Positions 8,105 to 9,558 of a stretch of DNA of 9,558 bases are shown in pieces; the stretch's first letter is position 1, and each line of letters starts with the position of its first letter. The notes below the pieces were generated by a model. It saw nothing but the letters and a program-made list of their open reading frames with translations, searched no databases and was not told where the DNA came from. Origin of the DNA: Bacteroidales bacterium (GTDB taxonomy: Bacteria; Bacteroidota; Bacteroidia; Bacteroidales; JAAUTT01); NCBI GenBank assembly GCA_012031335.1, contig JAAUTT010000107.1:1-9558 (forward strand), read 5' to 3'. A program made the translations under genes and the position numbers.

Positions 8105-9390
8105 TTATTTCTTCATTCCTCCCATCAATCCTGCAAACAAGCTCAGCACATTCTCAACTACTTTTTCGTTTTCAACAGGTATTTTCAGATAGGCTTTTCC
8201 ATCTTTCTCGTCTTTCTGCACAAGGCTCGAAACCAATTTTTGGGTGGCTTCCGGGTTGGAAAGTGTTTGGGCCAGTTTTCCGAGGAAACTGAATCCCATT
8301 TGCACCAGGTCGGCAGGGTTGTCGCTTGGTTGCGGTGGTTTTTCTTCAGCAGTTATTGGAGGTGTTATGTCGTCGTCGCCTGGCAGAATCGGTTCGAATT
8401 GCAGTTCTTGCTGTTGTGAAGGATTAAAAGAAGTTTGGTTATCCGCTTCAGGAGCAGTTTTGGCCAGGGGTTCTTCCTCTTCTTCCCAGTTTTGCTGTTC
8501 TGGAGCTGTATCGGTGCTAACAATCTCTTCCACTGTATTCATCAGCACTTTAAACTTACTTTCTTCCATAAAAATGGTATTGTCGCCCTGATCCAGGATA
8601 CCGTCGGCCAACCCTTTTTTGAAGCTGAGCACTCCCAGCATTTTGTGCTCAATCGTATCGGTTGATACCATGTTGATAATGGATACATTCCTTTTTTGTC
8701 CAAGCCGGTAAATGCGAGCAATACGTTGCTCCAGTACGGCAGGGTTCCAGGGGATGTCCAAATTGATGAGCAATGAGGCTGCCTGCAGATTTAAACCTAC
8801 ACCGCCGGCATCAGTCGAAAGGAACACCCTGCATTGTGGATCGTTTGTAAAGTTTTCGAACAGTTTTCCGCGGTTTGCGCTAGGCACCCCACCGTGCAGA
8901 TGTTCGTATTTTATTTGCCGGGCATCGAGTTCCTGGGCAACAATCCGCGTCATCCGTTCCCATTGACTAAAAACCACCACTTTTTCGTCGCCTTCAGCAA
9001 ATACTTCCTCGAGAATACTCATCAATTCAGCAATTTTGGTGTCGTGCCTCGATTTTTGGTCAATAATAAATGTACTGTCGCACACCATGCGCATCATATT
9101 CAGGAATATCATGAGACTCTGACGGTCCTTTTCGTTCAGGAATCCTTGCCGTCTCCATTTCGATATGAGTTTTGCTACATGATCCTGATATTCCGAATGG
9201 ATGGCTCTTTGTTCATCGGTCATGGGTACATAAAGAACTTTGTCCATGCGCTCGGGGAGCTGCAACAGAACGTCCTTTTTTGCGACGCCGAATCATAGTA
9301 TTTGAGAGAAGCTGCCCAATACTGTTGAGGTCGCGGTAACCGGTTACCTTGCCACGGTCGTCGGTAATGCGGTGGTCGTGGTTCCGGTCG
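8105..9390 (-). CDS. SNF2-family (Swi2/Snf2, DEAD/DEAH) helicase, C-terminal part (one frameshift; 5' end lost at a junction)
   Basis: The second RecA lobe of a SNF2 ATPase is clear: RDLNSIGQLLSNTMIRRRKK, then LPERMDKVLYVPMTDEQRA, EKVVVFSQWERM (motif IV), FLSTDAGGVGLNLQAASLL (motif V) and EQRIARIYRLGQKRNVSIIN (motif VI with the arginine finger). The first lobe with Walker A and DExH is absent because the sequence changes near 9390. An extra base in T6 at 9276-9281 splits RRRKK from DVLLQLPERM; removing one restores the frame. After the helicase core there is an acidic, Q- and P-rich linker (WEEEEEPLAKTAPE, PPITAEEKPPQPSDN) and a roughly 70-residue C-terminal region ending ENVLSLFAGLMGGMKK that I cannot assign. 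Likely role: DNA-translocating ATPase in chromosome maintenance or restriction-type defence; the sequence does not decide which. The left end converges on the kinase gene. Confidence 0.88.
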
Positions 9391-9400
9391 TCAATGCGAG
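9385..9400. other. Probable chimeric junction (Bacteroidota to GC-rich foreign DNA)
   Basis: To the left, the minus strand reads a convincing SNF2 segment (HRITDDRGKVTGYRDLNS). To the right it no longer resembles a SNF2 protein, and the plus strand instead reads the end of one gene and the start of another with markedly higher GC and GC-rich third codon positions. The exact join cannot be fixed to the base. Confidence 0.6.
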
Positions 9401-9526
9401 CCGGGTTACCCGCACTCCGAGGCATTCCAGGCGGTGGTTTGGCATTGCCTGGTCAGCAACCCTGTGTTGCAGATCAAGGGCACGAAATGGGAAACCGTCG
9501 TGGGAGTGGATGCGGCGGCACGATGA
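9392..9526 (+). CDS. 3' end of an unidentified gene upstream of gmhB-like gene, possibly a SIS-type sugar isomerase (partial)
   Basis: The plus-strand frame reads YPHSEAFQAVVWHCLVSNP, then VLQIKGTKWETVVGVDAAAR and TGA at 9524-9526. The 5' part is missing at the presumed junction. The stop overlaps the next start by four bases (ATGA), so the two belong to one operon. A phosphosugar (SIS) isomerase C-terminus is suggested by the gmhB neighbour and a helical ending, but I do not recognise it with certainty. It is GC-rich, unlike everything to the left. Confidence 0.4.
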   Translation, partial: QCEPGYPHSEAFQAVVWHCLVSNPVLQIKGTKWETVVGVDAAAR

Positions 9527-9558
9527 CGCGGGCGGTATTCCTCGATCGGGACGGGGTC
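9523..9558 (+). CDS. gmhB: 5' end of D-glycero-D-manno-heptose-1,7-bisphosphate 7-phosphatase-like HAD phosphatase (partial)
   Basis: Only twelve codons are present: MTRAVFLDRDGV. This is the hallmark N-terminus of GmhB-type HAD phosphatases (histidinol-phosphate phosphatase/heptose bisphosphatase group), where the first Asp of DRD is the nucleophile and the second the general acid. These enzymes act in ADP-heptose synthesis for LPS or S-layer glycans. The ATG overlaps the preceding stop as ATGA. Because so little is visible, other HAD-IIIA phosphatases remain possible. Confidence 0.6.
   Translation, partial: MTRAVFLDRDGV

Noticed and set aside
1..9558. tRNA, rRNA, CRISPR array, insertion sequence or integrase.
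   Set aside because: No cloverleaf-like segments, spaced identical repeats, transposase motifs or terminal inverted repeats were seen. The only repeats are the short arrays at 5054-5232.

Overview
The window looks like a piece of a Bacteroidota genome, probably a marine or anaerobic Bacteroidales/Marinilabiliales-type organism. The evidence is moderate GC, few Shine-Dalgarno sequences, a TAnnTTTG-type -7 promoter element, and an ~800-residue double FtsX permease paired with a LolD/MacB-type ATPase and an NtrC-type response regulator. Family assignments are from motif recognition only; no database search was run.

Layout, left to right. (1) 1-472, minus strand: the 5' part of a secreted, probably outer-membrane beta-barrel protein that runs off the window. 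(2) 625-5045, minus strand, an operon read right to left: ABC ATPase (4329-5045), a membrane-anchored protein with two Ig-like repeats and a DUF1349-like lectin-fold domain (3067-4274), and an FtsX/MacB-type permease (625-3036). (3) 5046-5401, a 356-base divergent control region. It holds inverted 7-bp-period repeats around three GGC-N3-GCC hairpins, a candidate sigma-54 promoter facing the ABC operon, two tandem 21-bp operator-like palindromes, and a Bacteroidota-type promoter facing the regulator. (4) 5402-8099, plus strand: a sigma-54 response regulator overlapping by 11 bases a two-TM PAS histidine kinase. (5) 8105 to about 9390, minus strand: the C-terminal part of a SNF2-family helicase, convergent with the kinase. 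(6) About 9390-9558: GC-rich sequence that does not continue the helicase. It carries the end of one gene and an ATGA-overlapping start of a gmhB-like gene, so it looks like DNA from another organism joined here.

Working model: the kinase, which has almost no extracytoplasmic loop, phosphorylates the response regulator. The regulator binds the tandem AGTGTC-N9-GACACT sites and activates sigma-54 transcription of the divergent ABC operon. The transporter is the LolD/MacB/BceAB kind, and the kinase topology allows (without proving) that the transporter itself is the sensor. The Ig/DUF1349 protein between ATPase and permease is the least expected component.

Data quality matters here. Every coding region except the ABC ATPase (and the 12-codon gmhB start) carries at least one frameshift, nine in total, mostly in short homopolymers, and each is repaired by a single-base change that restores conserved family sequence. 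With the chimeric right end, this points to an uncorrected read or low-coverage contig rather than pseudogenes. Gene boundaries below are the repaired ones.
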